Shown: piece after piece, positions 34,301-41,684 of the stretch
How positions within the stretch are numbered: position 1 is the stretch's first letter
Layout of the letters: each line of letters begins with the position of its first letter
Origin: Leifsonia sp. Root227
Lineage (GTDB): Bacteria > Actinomycetota > Actinomycetes > Actinomycetales > Microbacteriaceae
NCBI RefSeq assembly: GCF_001428745.1
Contig: NZ_LMIO01000004.1
Coordinates: forward strand, 62,001-126,000
Reading direction: 5' to 3'
Length of the DNA: 64,000 nucleotides
Notes under the pieces: model-generated
Databases searched by the model: none
What the model was told of the DNA's origin: nothing
The model's input: the letters and a program-made list of their open reading frames with translations, nothing else
Made by a program: the position numbers and the translations under genes

Positions 34301-35524
34301 CTACCCGACAGGAACCGTCTCGGACGAGGTTTTTGCCGAGCCGTCCGCCGCCCGAGCGCGCGAGCGTCGCGCGGCCGACGCGGCGAACACCATCACGACC
34401 ACGGCGCCCACGGTGATGAGCGCGCCCGCCCACAGCGGCGACGTGTACCCGAGCCCTGCGGTGATCGTCACTCCGCCGATCCACGCTCCGAGGGCGTTGC
34501 CGACGTTGAAGGCGGCGATGTTCGCGCCGGACGCGAGGGTGGGCGCATCCGGTGCGTAGTTCATCACGCGCATCTGCAGTCCTGGCACGGTCGCGAAGCC
34601 GAAGGCGCCCATCAGCACCAGGGCGATCACGGCTCCGACCGGGTTGCCGGCGACGAGCGCGAACACCGCGAGAATCACCGCGAGCCCGGAGAGCACCACG
34701 ATCAGCGTCCGGTCGAGCGCGCGGTCGGCGAAGCGCCCCCCGAGCGCATTGCCGGCGAACAGCCCGACGCCGAACAGGATGAGCAGCCACGGCACGGCAC
34801 TGGATGCGAACCCGCTGACCTCGGTGAGTGTGAAGGCCATGTATGTGAACGCTCCGAACATCCCGCCGAAGCCGAGGACGGTCACCACGATGGACAGCCA
34901 GACCTGGCCGGAGCGGAACGCGCGCAGCTCGTGGCGGAGGCCGCCTTGCGCCGCCGGGTCCGCCGGGTCTGCAGCGCCCGTGCCCTTCGGCACGAGGGTC
35001 GCCACTCCGACCGTCGCCAGGACGCCGATGATCGCGATGGCCCAGAACGTGGACCGCCAGCCGAGCGCCTGGCCGAGCAGCGTGCCGAACGGGACACCGA
35101 GGACGTTCGCCGCGGTGAGGCCGGTGAACATGATCGCGATGGCGCGAGCCTTCTTGTCCGGCGCGACCATCCCGGCCGCGACCACGGACCCGATGCCGAA
35201 GAACGCGCCGTGCGCGAGAGCAGCGAGGACGCGGCCGGACAGCATGAGCGTGTATGTCGGGGCGAGCGCCGACACCGTGTTGCCGACGATGAACAGCACC
35301 ATCAGCCCGAGCAGCGCCGCCTTGCGCGGGAGCCGGTTGATGGCCGCCGTGAGGAAGAGGGCGCCGACCACCACCCCGAGCGCGTAGCCGGAGATGAGCC
35401 AACCCGCCGCCGCTTCGTTCACGTGGAAGTCGGCGGCCACCTCGGGGAGGAGGCCGGCGATGACGAACTCGGTGAGGCCGATGCCGAAGCCGCCGAGGGC
35501 GAGGGCGATGAGGCCGACAGGCAT
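34301..35524 (-). CDS. MFS transporter, AraJ/Cmx-type drug efflux
   Basis: The 407-residue membrane protein has twelve predicted segments. Motifs include LALGGFGIGLTEFVIAGLLPEVAADF, SGYALGVVVGALFLTA, LPRKAALLGLM after segment two, and GRVLAALAHGAFFGIGSVVA. These are typical of the DHA1 proton antiporters related to AraJ and chloramphenicol exporter Cmx. The ATG at 35524 follows AAGGAG. It is divergent from a MarR regulator with a palindrome between them, so inducible efflux under MarR control is likely. The drug or metabolite is unknown. Confidence 0.85.
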   Translation of the reverse strand: MPVGLIALALGGFGIGLTEFVIAGLLPEVAADFHVNEAAAGWLISGYALGVVVGALFLTAAINRLPRKAALLGLMVLFIVGNTVSALAPTYTLMLSGRVLAALAHGAFFGIGSVVAAGMVAPDKKARAIAIMFTGLTAANVLGVPFGTLLGQALGWRSTFWAIAIIGVLATVGVATLVPKGTGAADPADPAAQGGLRHELRAFRSGQVWLSIVVTVLGFGGMFGAFTYMAFTLTEVSGFASSAVPWLLILFGVGLFAGNALGGRFADRALDRTLIVVLSGLAVILAVFALVAGNPVGAVIALVLMGAFGFATVPGLQMRVMNYAPDAPTLASGANIAAFNVGNALGAWIGGVTITAGLGYTSPLWAGALITVGAVVVMVFAASAARRSRARAADGSAKTSSETVPVG

Positions 35525-35573
35525 GAGAACTCCTTGATGCTGATACTCTGATAGTTGCAAGCGCGTCATAAAT

Positions 35574-35589
35574 AGTTGCACATGCAACT
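35574..35589. promoter_or_regulatory. MarR-type operator between mfs and marR genes
   Basis: AGTTGCA (35574-35580) and TGCAACT (35583-35589) are perfect inverted arms separated by CA. A further AGTTGCA half site lies at 35553-35559. The size and symmetry fit a winged-helix MarR dimer, and the location between divergent genes supports autoregulation plus control of the exporter. Confidence 0.7.
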
Positions 35590-35622
35590 ACTTTCCGCAA
35601 CCCGTGGATGCGCGCGCCGGCA

Positions 35623-35671
35623 CACAGACGACCGAGCACAGACGACCGAGCACGGGCGACCGAGCACAGAC
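35623..35671 (+). repeat. 14-base tandem repeat in the marR leader
   Basis: Three copies of a 14-base unit CACAGACGACCGAG (the third reading CACGGGCGACCGAG) are followed by a partial fourth copy that runs into AGGAGG, the ribosome site of the MarR gene. Copy-number change by slippage would alter the leader length without changing the protein. Confidence 0.75.
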
Positions 35672-35682
35672 AGGAGGCCCCG

Positions 35683-36132
35683 ATGGGAATCACCGACGAC
35701 GCCGTCGAGGTGCGCGCCCAGGGCTGGCGGACCCTCGCCGCACTGCACAACTTCATCGAGAGCGAACTCGAACGCGCGCTCAGCAAAGAGGTGCAGCTCT
35801 CCGTGGTCGAATACACGGTGCTCGACGCCCTCAGCCGCCAGGACGGCTGGCACATGCGCATGCAGCAGCTCGCCCGCGCCAGCGCGCTCAGTCCGTCTGC
35901 GACCACGCGCCTCGTCAACCGGTTGGAGGAGCGCGGCCTCCTCACCCGCGTGCTCTGCGACGACGACCGCCGTGGCATCTACACCGAGCTCACGGCCGCG
36001 GGCCACCACCTGCTCGACGCGGCACGCCCCATCCACGACGACGCCCTCGAGCGCGCTCTGGCCGAGGCCCACGACGTTCCGGAGCTCGCCTCGCTGATCT
36101 CCGCGCTCCCCCAGCTCGCGCTGGTGCACTGA
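35683..36132 (+). CDS. MarR family transcriptional regulator
   Basis: The 149-residue protein has a MarR winged helix: VEYTVLDALSRQDGWHMRMQQLARASALSPSATTRLVNRLEERGLLTR, then the wing DDRRGIYTELTAAG. The ATG at 35683 was chosen because AGGAGG precedes it; the longer upstream frame is the 14-base repeat. It probably represses the divergent MFS gene and itself through the AGTTGCA palindrome. MarR proteins usually release DNA on binding a small phenolic or drug-like ligand. Confidence 0.9.
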   Translation: MGITDDAVEVRAQGWRTLAALHNFIESELERALSKEVQLSVVEYTVLDALSRQDGWHMRMQQLARASALSPSATTRLVNRLEERGLLTRVLCDDDRRGIYTELTAAGHHLLDAARPIHDDALERALAEAHDVPELASLISALPQLALVH

Positions 36133-36180
36133 GACCGCTTCGCTGAGGCTGCTCAACTGAGACCGCCTCGCTGAGACTGC
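36128..36180 (+). repeat. Two-copy direct repeat between marR and panD
   Basis: ACTGAGACCGCTTCGCTGAG (plus GCTGC) at 36128-36152 recurs at 36156-36180 with two mismatches, period 28 bases. The first copy begins inside the marR stop region. The gap before panD is therefore largely a local duplication. No function is evident. Confidence 0.7.
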
Positions 36181-36203
36181 ATTCCTGAGAAAGGGCGCCC
36201 CCG

Positions 36204-36617
36204 ATGCTCCGCACCATGTTCAAGTCCAAGATCCACCGCGCGACCGTCACGCACTCCGACCTGCACTACGTCGGCTCGCTCACGGTCGACCTCGACCTCC
36301 TCGACGCGGCCGATCTGCTTCCAGGCGAGCAGGTGAGCGTTGTCGACATCGCCAACGGAAACCGCTTCGAGACCTACCTGATCGCCGGCGAGCGCGGCAG
36401 CGGCGTGATCGGCGTCAACGGGGCCGCCGCCCACCTGGCGGAGGTCGGCCACCTCGTTATCGTCATCTCATACGCCCAGCTCACGGATGCGGAGGCCCGC
36501 GCGTTCGAGCCGACGGTGGTGCACGTGGATGCGCAGAACCGCATCGTCGCCGTGAACTCCGACCCTGCGGGCGCTCTGGTGCCCGGCGTCGAGACCCCTC
36601 CGTTCGCGGTGCGCTAG
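36204..36617 (+). CDS. panD: Aspartate 1-decarboxylase
   Basis: PanD makes beta-alanine from aspartate for pantothenate and coenzyme A synthesis. The 137-residue proenzyme begins [29 protein letters not shown], where cleavage between Gly24 and Ser25 yields the pyruvoyl group. Further motifs are [26 protein letters not shown] and [16 protein letters not shown] precedes the ATG. It stands apart from other pantothenate genes here. A MarR gene lies upstream but there is no evidence of shared control. Confidence 0.95.
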   Translation: MLRTMFKSKIHRATVTHSDLHYVGSLTVDLDLLDAADLLPGEQVSVVDIANGNRFETYLIAGERGSGVIGVNGAAAHLAEVGHLVIVISYAQLTDAEARAFEPTVVHVDAQNRIVAVNSDPAGALVPGVETPPFAVR

Positions 36618-36637
36618 ACACACCAGCGCAGTGCGGC

Positions 36638-37135
36638 TCAGCGCAGGATCTCGACCAGCGCGATCCAGCTGAACAGCGCGGCCCCGATCAGCGCCACGAT
36701 CGTCCCGGCCGCCACGAAGTAGAGCGCAACGGGGCTCGACAGCACCCCGAGCACCCCGCCCACCGCGAAGATCGCAAGCGGTGCCACGAACGACGCGATG
36801 TGCTGCGCATCCCACCGGTGGAAGTCGGCCCGCTCCGGATCGCGCAGGATGGCCCGCGCGGCCAGCACCGCGATCACCACCCCGATCGCCGTGCCCACGA
36901 GCGTCACGATCCCGTACGCCCACAGCGCCTGGCCGGGGATGAGCGCAGCGCACGCCAGCACGATGCCGAGGATGAGCGCCGCGATGGCGGCTCCCGCCCG
37001 CGCGGCGAGTCCGCGCGACTCGGCGATCTGCTTGATGTTCACCGACAGCGCCACGATCAGCAGCCCGCCGAGGGCGGCCCCCGCTCCCGCGATGGCGACG
37101 TTGAACTCCGCCCACGGCTCGAGCTGCGCATCCAT
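36638..37135 (-). CDS. Four-to-five-segment membrane protein of unknown function
   Basis: The 165-residue protein starts MDAQLEPWAEFNVAIAGAGAALGGLLIVALSVNI, followed by KQIAESRGLAARAGAAIAALILGI and three more hydrophobic segments with small residues. The pattern is that of a small actinobacterial integral membrane family often annotated only as modulator-like or hypothetical. The ATG at 37135 is six bases after TACCAT, suggesting a leaderless transcript, and no ribosome site is present. Function is unknown. Confidence 0.7.
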   Translation of the reverse strand: MDAQLEPWAEFNVAIAGAGAALGGLLIVALSVNIKQIAESRGLAARAGAAIAALILGIVLACAALIPGQALWAYGIVTLVGTAIGVVIAVLAARAILRDPERADFHRWDAQHIASFVAPLAIFAVGGVLGVLSSPVALYFVAAGTIVALIGAALFSWIALVEILR

Positions 37136-37141
37136 GCCCAC

Positions 37142-37147
37142 ATGGTA
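37142..37147 (-). promoter_or_regulatory. -10 hexamer of a leaderless membrane-protein gene
   Basis: On the minus strand TACCAT is followed by GTGGGC and then the ATG at 37135. The spacing matches the other leaderless genes in this window. Confidence 0.5.
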
Positions 37148-37269
37148 GCGACGGGATGCGGTCCCCCGGCAGCCCCGCGAGGCCGGTGCTTGCGTCGCGT
37201 TTCCCGGGTTTGCCGCGCATTTGGCGGCTTTCATGGCGCGTCGGCCACGCGTTGGCGTATAAAGAGGCC

Positions 37270-37632
37270 ATGAGCGAACCGATCGAGAAGTGGGTGGCAC
37301 TCTATCGGCGGGCGTGGGAGTCCAACGATCCGGACGACATCCGGGCGTTGTTCACCGAGGACGCCAGCTACCGCACCGAACCGTTCGCCGAACCATGGGA
37401 CGGGCACCTCGAGATCGTCGAGGGCTGGCTGGATGCGCAGGACGACCCTGGCGCGGCCACGTTCGAGTGGCGCATCGCAGGCCAGGATCAACTCACCTAC
37501 TTCGTCGAGGGCGTCACCGACTACCGCGACGGCCCCATCTACAGCAACCTCTGGGTGGTGAAGCTCGTGCCGGATGGCCGCGCCGAGGAGTTCACCGAGT
37601 GGTGGATGGAGCAGGAGTCCGCGCAGGACTGA
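37270..37632 (+). CDS. SnoaL-like/NTF2-fold protein
   Basis: The 120-residue soluble protein has the cone-shaped NTF2 fold pattern: WVALYRRAWESNDPDDIRALFTEDASYRTEPFAEPWDGHLEIVEGWL, then FEWRIAGQDQLTYFVEGVTDYRDGPIYSNLWVVKLVPDGRAEEFTEWWME. Relatives include polyketide cyclases, isomerases and non-enzymatic binding proteins. The ATG at 37270 follows AAAGAGG. No neighbour points to a substrate. Confidence 0.8.
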   Translation: MSEPIEKWVALYRRAWESNDPDDIRALFTEDASYRTEPFAEPWDGHLEIVEGWLDAQDDPGAATFEWRIAGQDQLTYFVEGVTDYRDGPIYSNLWVVKLVPDGRAEEFTEWWMEQESAQD

Positions 37633-37671
37633 CCCGTCGACTCTCCTCCGCCTCCTCTGTGGGCCCGCCTC

Positions 37672-38046
37672 CTACAGCGAGCCGAGCCAGAGGCCGAGGC
37701 CGGCGGCGGCGAGCGCGAGCAGCATCATGCCGAACGCGTTGAACGCGGCAGCGCGGTAGCGGCGCTGCTGCGCGAGTCGCACGGTCTCATAGCTGGCCGT
37801 GCTGAACGTGGTGTATCCGCCGAGGAAGCCCGTCCCGATCACAGCGCGCCACTCCGCCGGCAGGCCGTTGGCGATCGCGAGGCCGGTGACCAGGCCGAGG
37901 AGGAACGACCCCGTCACGTTGATCACCGTGGTGCCGAGCGGGAACGAGACCACGATGCGGCTGCGCAGCACGCCGTCGAGCACGAGGCGCGCGACGGCGC
38001 CGAGCCCGCCGGCGACGGCCACCCCGAGCACGAGCAGCGGCGTCAT
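37672..38046 (-). CDS. crcB: Fluoride exporter CrcB/Fluc, second subunit
   Basis: The 124-residue four-segment membrane protein has the Fluc signatures GLGAVARLVLDG, FPLGTTVINVTGSFLLG with the channel Asn, and GTGFLGGYTTFSTASYETVRL, including the Gly-Tyr-Thr-Thr-Phe-Ser break and polar track. Fluc channels expel fluoride passively. Its start overlaps the stop of another crcB gene by four bases. Paired crcB genes typically form obligate heterodimers. Both lie under a fluoride riboswitch. Confidence 0.95.
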   Translation of the reverse strand: MTPLLVLGVAVAGGLGAVARLVLDGVLRSRIVVSFPLGTTVINVTGSFLLGLVTGLAIANGLPAEWRAVIGTGFLGGYTTFSTASYETVRLAQQRRYRAAAFNAFGMMLLALAAAGLGLWLGSL

Positions 38047-38468
38047 TCGGCGCGCCCCAGCCGTGCGGCGAGCGCGATCCCCGCGAGCGTGGCCGCCGCG
38101 CCCACGACGATCGTCGCGATGGCGTAGAGGATGCTGCCGCCGAGGTTCTGGGCCGCGATCAGCCCGTCCGCATCCACCGCGAACGCGCTGTACGTGGTGA
38201 ACCCGCCCAGGATGCCCGTGCCGGCGAACAGGCGCAGGTTGCGGCGCATCCCGTGGTCGGGTCCGCGCAGCGCGAGCGTCTCGAGCAGCCAGCCGAGCAC
38301 GAACGCGCCGACCACGTTGATGCCGAACGTCGCCACCGGCAGACCGGCGAGCGGGGGCACAGCGGCCGAGATCAGGTAGCGGACCGTCGTTCCGAGGGCG
38401 CCGCCGGCGAACACGAGTCCGAGGTAGCGCCAGTGCAGATGCACGGGAACGGGTCTGGTCGTCGACAC
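38043..38468 (-). CDS. crcB: Fluoride exporter CrcB/Fluc, first subunit
   Basis: The 141-residue protein has GGALGTTVRYLISA, VATFGINVVGAFVLGWLLE and GTGILGGFTTYSAFAVDAD, the Fluc motifs. I place the start at the GTG at 38468, about eleven bases after GAAGGG. The longer frame from 38531 must be rejected because its first 17 codons read through the 3' half of a fluoride riboswitch. Translation or transcription of both crcB genes should thus be switched on by fluoride. It overlaps the second crcB by four bases. Confidence 0.9.
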   Translation of the reverse strand: MSTTRPVPVHLHWRYLGLVFAGGALGTTVRYLISAAVPPLAGLPVATFGINVVGAFVLGWLLETLALRGPDHGMRRNLRLFAGTGILGGFTTYSAFAVDADGLIAAQNLGGSILYAIATIVVGAAATLAGIALAARLGRAE

Positions 38469-38493
38469 AGCGGTATCCACCCTTCGGTCAGGA

Positions 38494-38566
38494 AGCGTAG
38501 GAACTATCAGCGGACGACGCGGTTCGGGCACGGCACGGGTGCTGCCCAGGCGAGATCCATCGCCGT
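38494..38566 (-). ncRNA. Fluoride riboswitch (crcB motif)
   Basis: On the minus strand the aptamer opens GGCG-AUGGAUCU-CGCC: a four-pair stem with an eight-base loop. It ends UGAU-AGUUCC-UAC. These match in length and position the known aptamer, where the loop pairs with the six bases after UGAU as a pseudoknot. Here GGAUCU against AGUUCC pairs at five of six positions. An extra hairpin GGGCA/UGCCC lies between. It directly precedes two crcB genes. Confidence 0.88.
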
Positions 38567-38572
38567 CCGCCC

Positions 38573-38578
38573 ACTATA
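38573..38578 (-). promoter_or_regulatory. -10 hexamer ahead of the fluoride riboswitch
   Basis: TATAGT on the minus strand lies nine bases before the first aptamer stem, so transcription would begin just ahead of the aptamer. No convincing -35 was found at 16-18 bases. Confidence 0.55.
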
Positions 38579-38601
38579 CCGATGCACCCGATACCGGCCC
38601 G

Positions 38602-39126
38602 TCAGACCGGCGGGTCCTCCCACGGCAGCGCACCCTTGCCCGGCACGGGCGCCAGGGGCACCACGATCACCGGTCGGTGCTGCCGGTGCGCCAGATGCAC
38701 GGCCACCGATCCGTTGAAGAACTCGCGGATGCTCCCCCGCAGCCCGGCCTCACGCGTCCCGACCACGATGTAGCGCGCATCCACGTCGTCGGCCAGCTTG
38801 GTGAGCGCCCACGACGGGTCTCCTGCGAGCTGCTGCAACTGGTACGGCACCCCCGTGCCGTCGAGCACCTCCCTGATGCGTTCCGCCAGCTCAGGGTCGA
38901 ACGTCTCGTCCTCGACCTCCGGCAGGTCCGGGTCGTACGGCAGGGCGACCACCGTGCCGTCGACGTAGCTCGACACCAGGTACCGGTTGGGGTCGACGTT
39001 CGCGCAGACCAGGGGGACGTCGAGATCGTCGGCCAGTTTGATGGCCTGTTCGAGGACCGTCACCGGCTGTCCGGGGACGACCGCGACGAGGATTCCGCCA
39101 CGCAGAGTGCTGTCGTTGCCGCTCAT
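38602..39126 (-). CDS. Universal stress protein (single UspA domain)
   Basis: The 174-residue protein has GGILVAVVPGQPVTVLEQAIKLADDL at the N-terminus, LVCANVDPNRY, and the ATP-binding C-terminal signature VVGTREAGLRGSIREFFNGSVAVHLAHRQHRPVIVVP. ATP-binding Usp proteins respond to stress or dormancy. The ATG at 39126 has AGGGA just upstream. A Pro-rich tail ends the protein. It lies upstream of the fluoride-controlled crcB genes but its own stop is before the riboswitch promoter. Confidence 0.88.
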   Translation of the reverse strand: MSGNDSTLRGGILVAVVPGQPVTVLEQAIKLADDLDVPLVCANVDPNRYLVSSYVDGTVVALPYDPDLPEVEDETFDPELAERIREVLDGTGVPYQLQQLAGDPSWALTKLADDVDARYIVVGTREAGLRGSIREFFNGSVAVHLAHRQHRPVIVVPLAPVPGKGALPWEDPPV

Positions 39127-39260
39127 GTCCCTAGTGTGCACCACCTGTGCCCTCGACGGCTGCAGGATGCTGGGGTACGGTCGCGGTAACGCGCTGACCC
39201 CGCGGGTCGGCGCCGCAACACACCCGACAGAACGACAGCCACCAACGAACAGGGAGCCCG

Positions 39261-39692
39261 ATGAGTTTCGAGAAGCCGCCGCTTCCCCGCGAGCGACGCA
39301 GGACCACGAAAGGCTTGCGGCCGCTGCCCGAGCTGACGAAGGACCTGGTCGCCCAGTTGCGGAGGCTCGTGGCGAGCGAGCTCGCACTGTTCAAGGCGGA
39401 GATGAGCGCCAAGGCGAAGGCCGCCGGCGTCGGCATCGGCCTGTTCGTGGCCGCCCTGATGTTCGTGTTCTTCGCGCTCTGCGCCCTGGTGACCACGGCC
39501 GTGCTGGCCTTCGCACTGATCGTCCCGGCCTGGCTCGCGGCCCTGATCGTCGCGGGCATCCTGCTGGTGCTCGGCATCATCACCGCCCTCATCGGCAGGT
39601 CGAGCCTCAAGCGCGGCGTTCCGCCCGTGCCGGACGACCTCAAGCAGGAACTGGGCGACGATCTTCGCGCCCTGAAGGGAGAGCGACCGTGA
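39261..39692 (+). CDS. Holin-X / phage-holin-family membrane protein
   Basis: The 143-residue protein has an amphipathic N-terminus (TKDLVAQLRRLVASELALFKAEMSAKAKAAG), two strong membrane segments (GIGLFVAALMFVFFALCALV and AFALIVPAWLAALIVAGILL) and a polar tail. This is the actinobacterial holin-X type (Phage_holin_3_6), common in chromosomes and not by itself a phage sign. It is coupled to a DUF3618 protein and a YihY protein, a recurrent trio linked to the cell envelope. Confidence 0.85.
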   Translation: MSFEKPPLPRERRRTTKGLRPLPELTKDLVAQLRRLVASELALFKAEMSAKAKAAGVGIGLFVAALMFVFFALCALVTTAVLAFALIVPAWLAALIVAGILLVLGIITALIGRSSLKRGVPPVPDDLKQELGDDLRALKGERP

Positions 39693-39934
39693 CCGACCGC
39701 CGCCCCGAGCGTCCTCCCATCCCCGACGGAGCGGGCATCCCCACGATCAAGCTCGACCTGGAACAGACCAGGGACGAACTCGCCTCGACGCTCGACGACC
39801 TGTTCGCGACGTTCAACCCCGGGGTGCAGATCCGCTCGCATCCCGTGCTGTTCGTCGGGTTGTTCCTCGGCGTCGTCGCCGCGGCCGCTGGAGCGGTCGC
39901 CATGCTGACGCGAGGCCGGTCGCGTGCCCGCTGA
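39689..39934 (+). CDS. DUF3618 domain protein
   Basis: The 81-residue protein has IKLDLEQTRDELASTLDDLFATFNPGVQI and a C-terminal membrane segment (VLFVGLFLGVVAAAAGAVAM). The DUF3618 helix with EQTRDELA-TLD is clear. Its GTG overlaps the holin-X stop by four bases and it overlaps the next gene by 11 bases. Proteins of this type accompany holin-X in actinobacteria; their function is not established. Confidence 0.85.
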   Translation: MTDRRPERPPIPDGAGIPTIKLDLEQTRDELASTLDDLFATFNPGVQIRSHPVLFVGLFLGVVAAAAGAVAMLTRGRSRAR

Positions 39935-40964
39935 CCGCGGAGGCGTCGGCGCTGCACGCGCGGAGGCCGTCGGCCGCATCGAGCGGATGCACCGCGTCTC
40001 GTGGTTCAAGCTGCCGTGGGGGTTCATCCTCAAGCGCACGTTCCGGAGCTTCTCGCTCGACGCCTGCACCGACCTCGCCGCAGGGTTGACCTACTTCGCC
40101 GTGCTGTCGCTGTTCCCGGCGATGATCGCACTGGTGAGCATCCTGGGCCTGATCGGTCAGAGCCAGGCCGGCATCGACGCGCTGTTCCAGGTGGTGGAGG
40201 AGATCGCTCCCGGCACACTGGATGCGGTCAAGGGCCCGATCGAGAACCTCGCCGCCTCCCCCGCCAGCGGCTGGGCGCTCGCGATCGGCATCGTCGGCGC
40301 GATCTGGTCGGCCTCCGGCTACGTCGGCGGCTTCGGTCGTGCGCTGAACCGGGTGTACGGGGTGCGGGAGGGGCGGACGGTGTTCTCGCTCCGTCCCGTG
40401 CAGCTCGGCGTCACGGTCGCCGCGCTCGTGCTCATCGCGCTGATGGCGCTCCTGCTGGTGGTGTCCGGTCCGGTGGCGACCGCCATCGGGAACGCGCTCG
40501 GCGTCGGCAGCACCGTCGAGGTGGTGTGGTCGATCGTCAAGTGGCCGATCATGATCGTCGCCATCGTGCTGCTGGTCGCCCTGCTGTATTCGGCGACCCC
40601 GAACGTCAAGCAGACGAAGTTCCGCTGGCTGACCACCGGCTCGTTCGCCGCCATCATCGTGCTCGGGATCGCCTCGGCCCTCTTCGCGTTCTACGTGGCC
40701 AATTTCGGCAGTTACGACAAGACGTACGGCGCGCTCGCCGGCATCATCGTGTTCCTGCTGTGGATCTGGATCGCGAACGTCGCCCTCCTGCTCGGCGCCG
40801 AGCTCGACTCGGAGATCGAGCGCGCCAGGCAGCTCGTCAGCGGCATCGAGGCGGACTCTGTGCTGCGCCTGCCGCTGAAGTCCGACAAGGCCATCGTGAA
40901 GGCTCGGGATGCGGCGTCCTCCGACATCCTCGCCGCCAGGGAGATCCGCAAGCGCTACCGTTAG
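39924..40964 (+). CDS. YihY/BrkB family membrane protein
   Basis: The 346-residue integral membrane protein has the family pattern FSLDACTDLAAGLTYFAVLSLFPAMIALVSILGLIG, ASGYVGGFGRALNRVYGVREGR, LLYSATPNVKQTKFRWLTTGSFAAIIV and GALAGIIVFLLWIWIANVALLLGAELDSE. It has six segments and was once misassigned as RNase BN. GTG at 39924 overlaps the DUF3618 gene; an ATG at 39987 is a possible later start. Its TAG stop forms part of the -10 hexamer of the Nudix gene. Confidence 0.85.
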   Translation: MPADRGGVGAARAEAVGRIERMHRVSWFKLPWGFILKRTFRSFSLDACTDLAAGLTYFAVLSLFPAMIALVSILGLIGQSQAGIDALFQVVEEIAPGTLDAVKGPIENLAASPASGWALAIGIVGAIWSASGYVGGFGRALNRVYGVREGRTVFSLRPVQLGVTVAALVLIALMALLLVVSGPVATAIGNALGVGSTVEVVWSIVKWPIMIVAIVLLVALLYSATPNVKQTKFRWLTTGSFAAIIVLGIASALFAFYVANFGSYDKTYGALAGIIVFLLWIWIANVALLLGAELDSEIERARQLVSGIEADSVLRLPLKSDKAIVKARDAASSDILAAREIRKRYR

Positions 40965-40967
40965 GCT
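40962..40967 (+). promoter_or_regulatory. -10 hexamer of a leaderless Nudix gene, overlapping a stop codon
   Basis: TAGGCT starts with the TAG stop of the YihY gene and is followed by six bases and the Nudix ATG. No ribosome site is visible. The stop codon and promoter element are thus shared sequence. Confidence 0.55.
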
Positions 40968-40973
40968 CGCGCT

Positions 40974-41648
40974 ATGAGCACGGATCAGCCAGGACAGGAC
41001 CGCCAGGGTACGACCGTCCCGGACTCCCGCGGCAGGACGGGGCTGGACCTGGTCGGCCGCGACCTCGACGGGAATCCGGACGTGCGCATCCTGGATGTGG
41101 AGGTCACCTCAGACGGCTGGCACGTGCTGCGCCGCACCACGTTCGACTACCGCGGCCGTGACGGCGCGTGGACGACGCAGGCGCGCGAGACGTACGACCG
41201 CGGCAACGGCGCCACGATCCTGCTCTACGACCAGGAGGCGCGCACGCTGCTGCTCACCAGGCAGTTCCGCTTCCCCGCCTACGTCAACGGCCACCCGGAC
41301 GGGATGCTCGTGGAGGCTGCAGCCGGACTGCTCGACGACGACTCGGCCGAGGAGGCCATCCGGCGCGAGGCCGCGGAGGAGCTCGGCGTGACGGTCGGCG
41401 AGCTGAGCCATCTGTTCGATCTCTACATGAGCCCCGGCTCCGTCACCGAACGGGTGCACTTCTTCGCCGCGCCGTACGCGGCCAGGGACGTGCGAGGAGG
41501 AGGCGGGGTCGAGGAGGAGGGCGAAGAGATCGAGCCGGTGACCATCGGCTACGACGACGCTCTCGCCCGCATCGCCGACGGCACCATCGTGGACGGCAAG
41601 ACCGTCATCCTGCTGCAGTGGGCGGCGCTCAACCTGTTCGCGCGCTGA
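40974..41648 (+). CDS. Nudix hydrolase (ADP-ribose pyrophosphatase / NudK-like)
   Basis: The 224-residue protein hydrolyses a nucleoside diphosphate linked to another moiety, probably ADP-ribose or a nucleotide sugar. The Nudix box runs from the Gly of AAAGLLDDDSAEEAIRREAA through EELGVTVGE, with all conserved Gly, Glu and Arg residues. Upstream YDRGNGATILLYDQEARTLLLTRQFRFP and downstream YMSPGSVTERVHFFAAPY are typical of the NudF/NudK branch. The promoter overlaps the preceding stop codon, and the transcript appears leaderless. Confidence 0.88.
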   Translation: MSTDQPGQDRQGTTVPDSRGRTGLDLVGRDLDGNPDVRILDVEVTSDGWHVLRRTTFDYRGRDGAWTTQARETYDRGNGATILLYDQEARTLLLTRQFRFPAYVNGHPDGMLVEAAAGLLDDDSAEEAIRREAAEELGVTVGELSHLFDLYMSPGSVTERVHFFAAPYAARDVRGGGGVEEEGEEIEPVTIGYDDALARIADGTIVDGKTVILLQWAALNLFAR

Positions 41649-41684
41649 TCGTCTGGCGCGGGTCCGTCGGGCGCAGCCGGATCG

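Noticed and set aside
38469..38531. N-terminal extension of the first crcB frame
   Set aside because: These codons lie in the 3' half of a fluoride riboswitch and between it and the ribosome site, so they should be leader RNA.
39261..39692. Possible prophage because of a holin-type gene
   Set aside because: The holin-X family is chromosomal in actinobacteria and no other phage gene is nearby.
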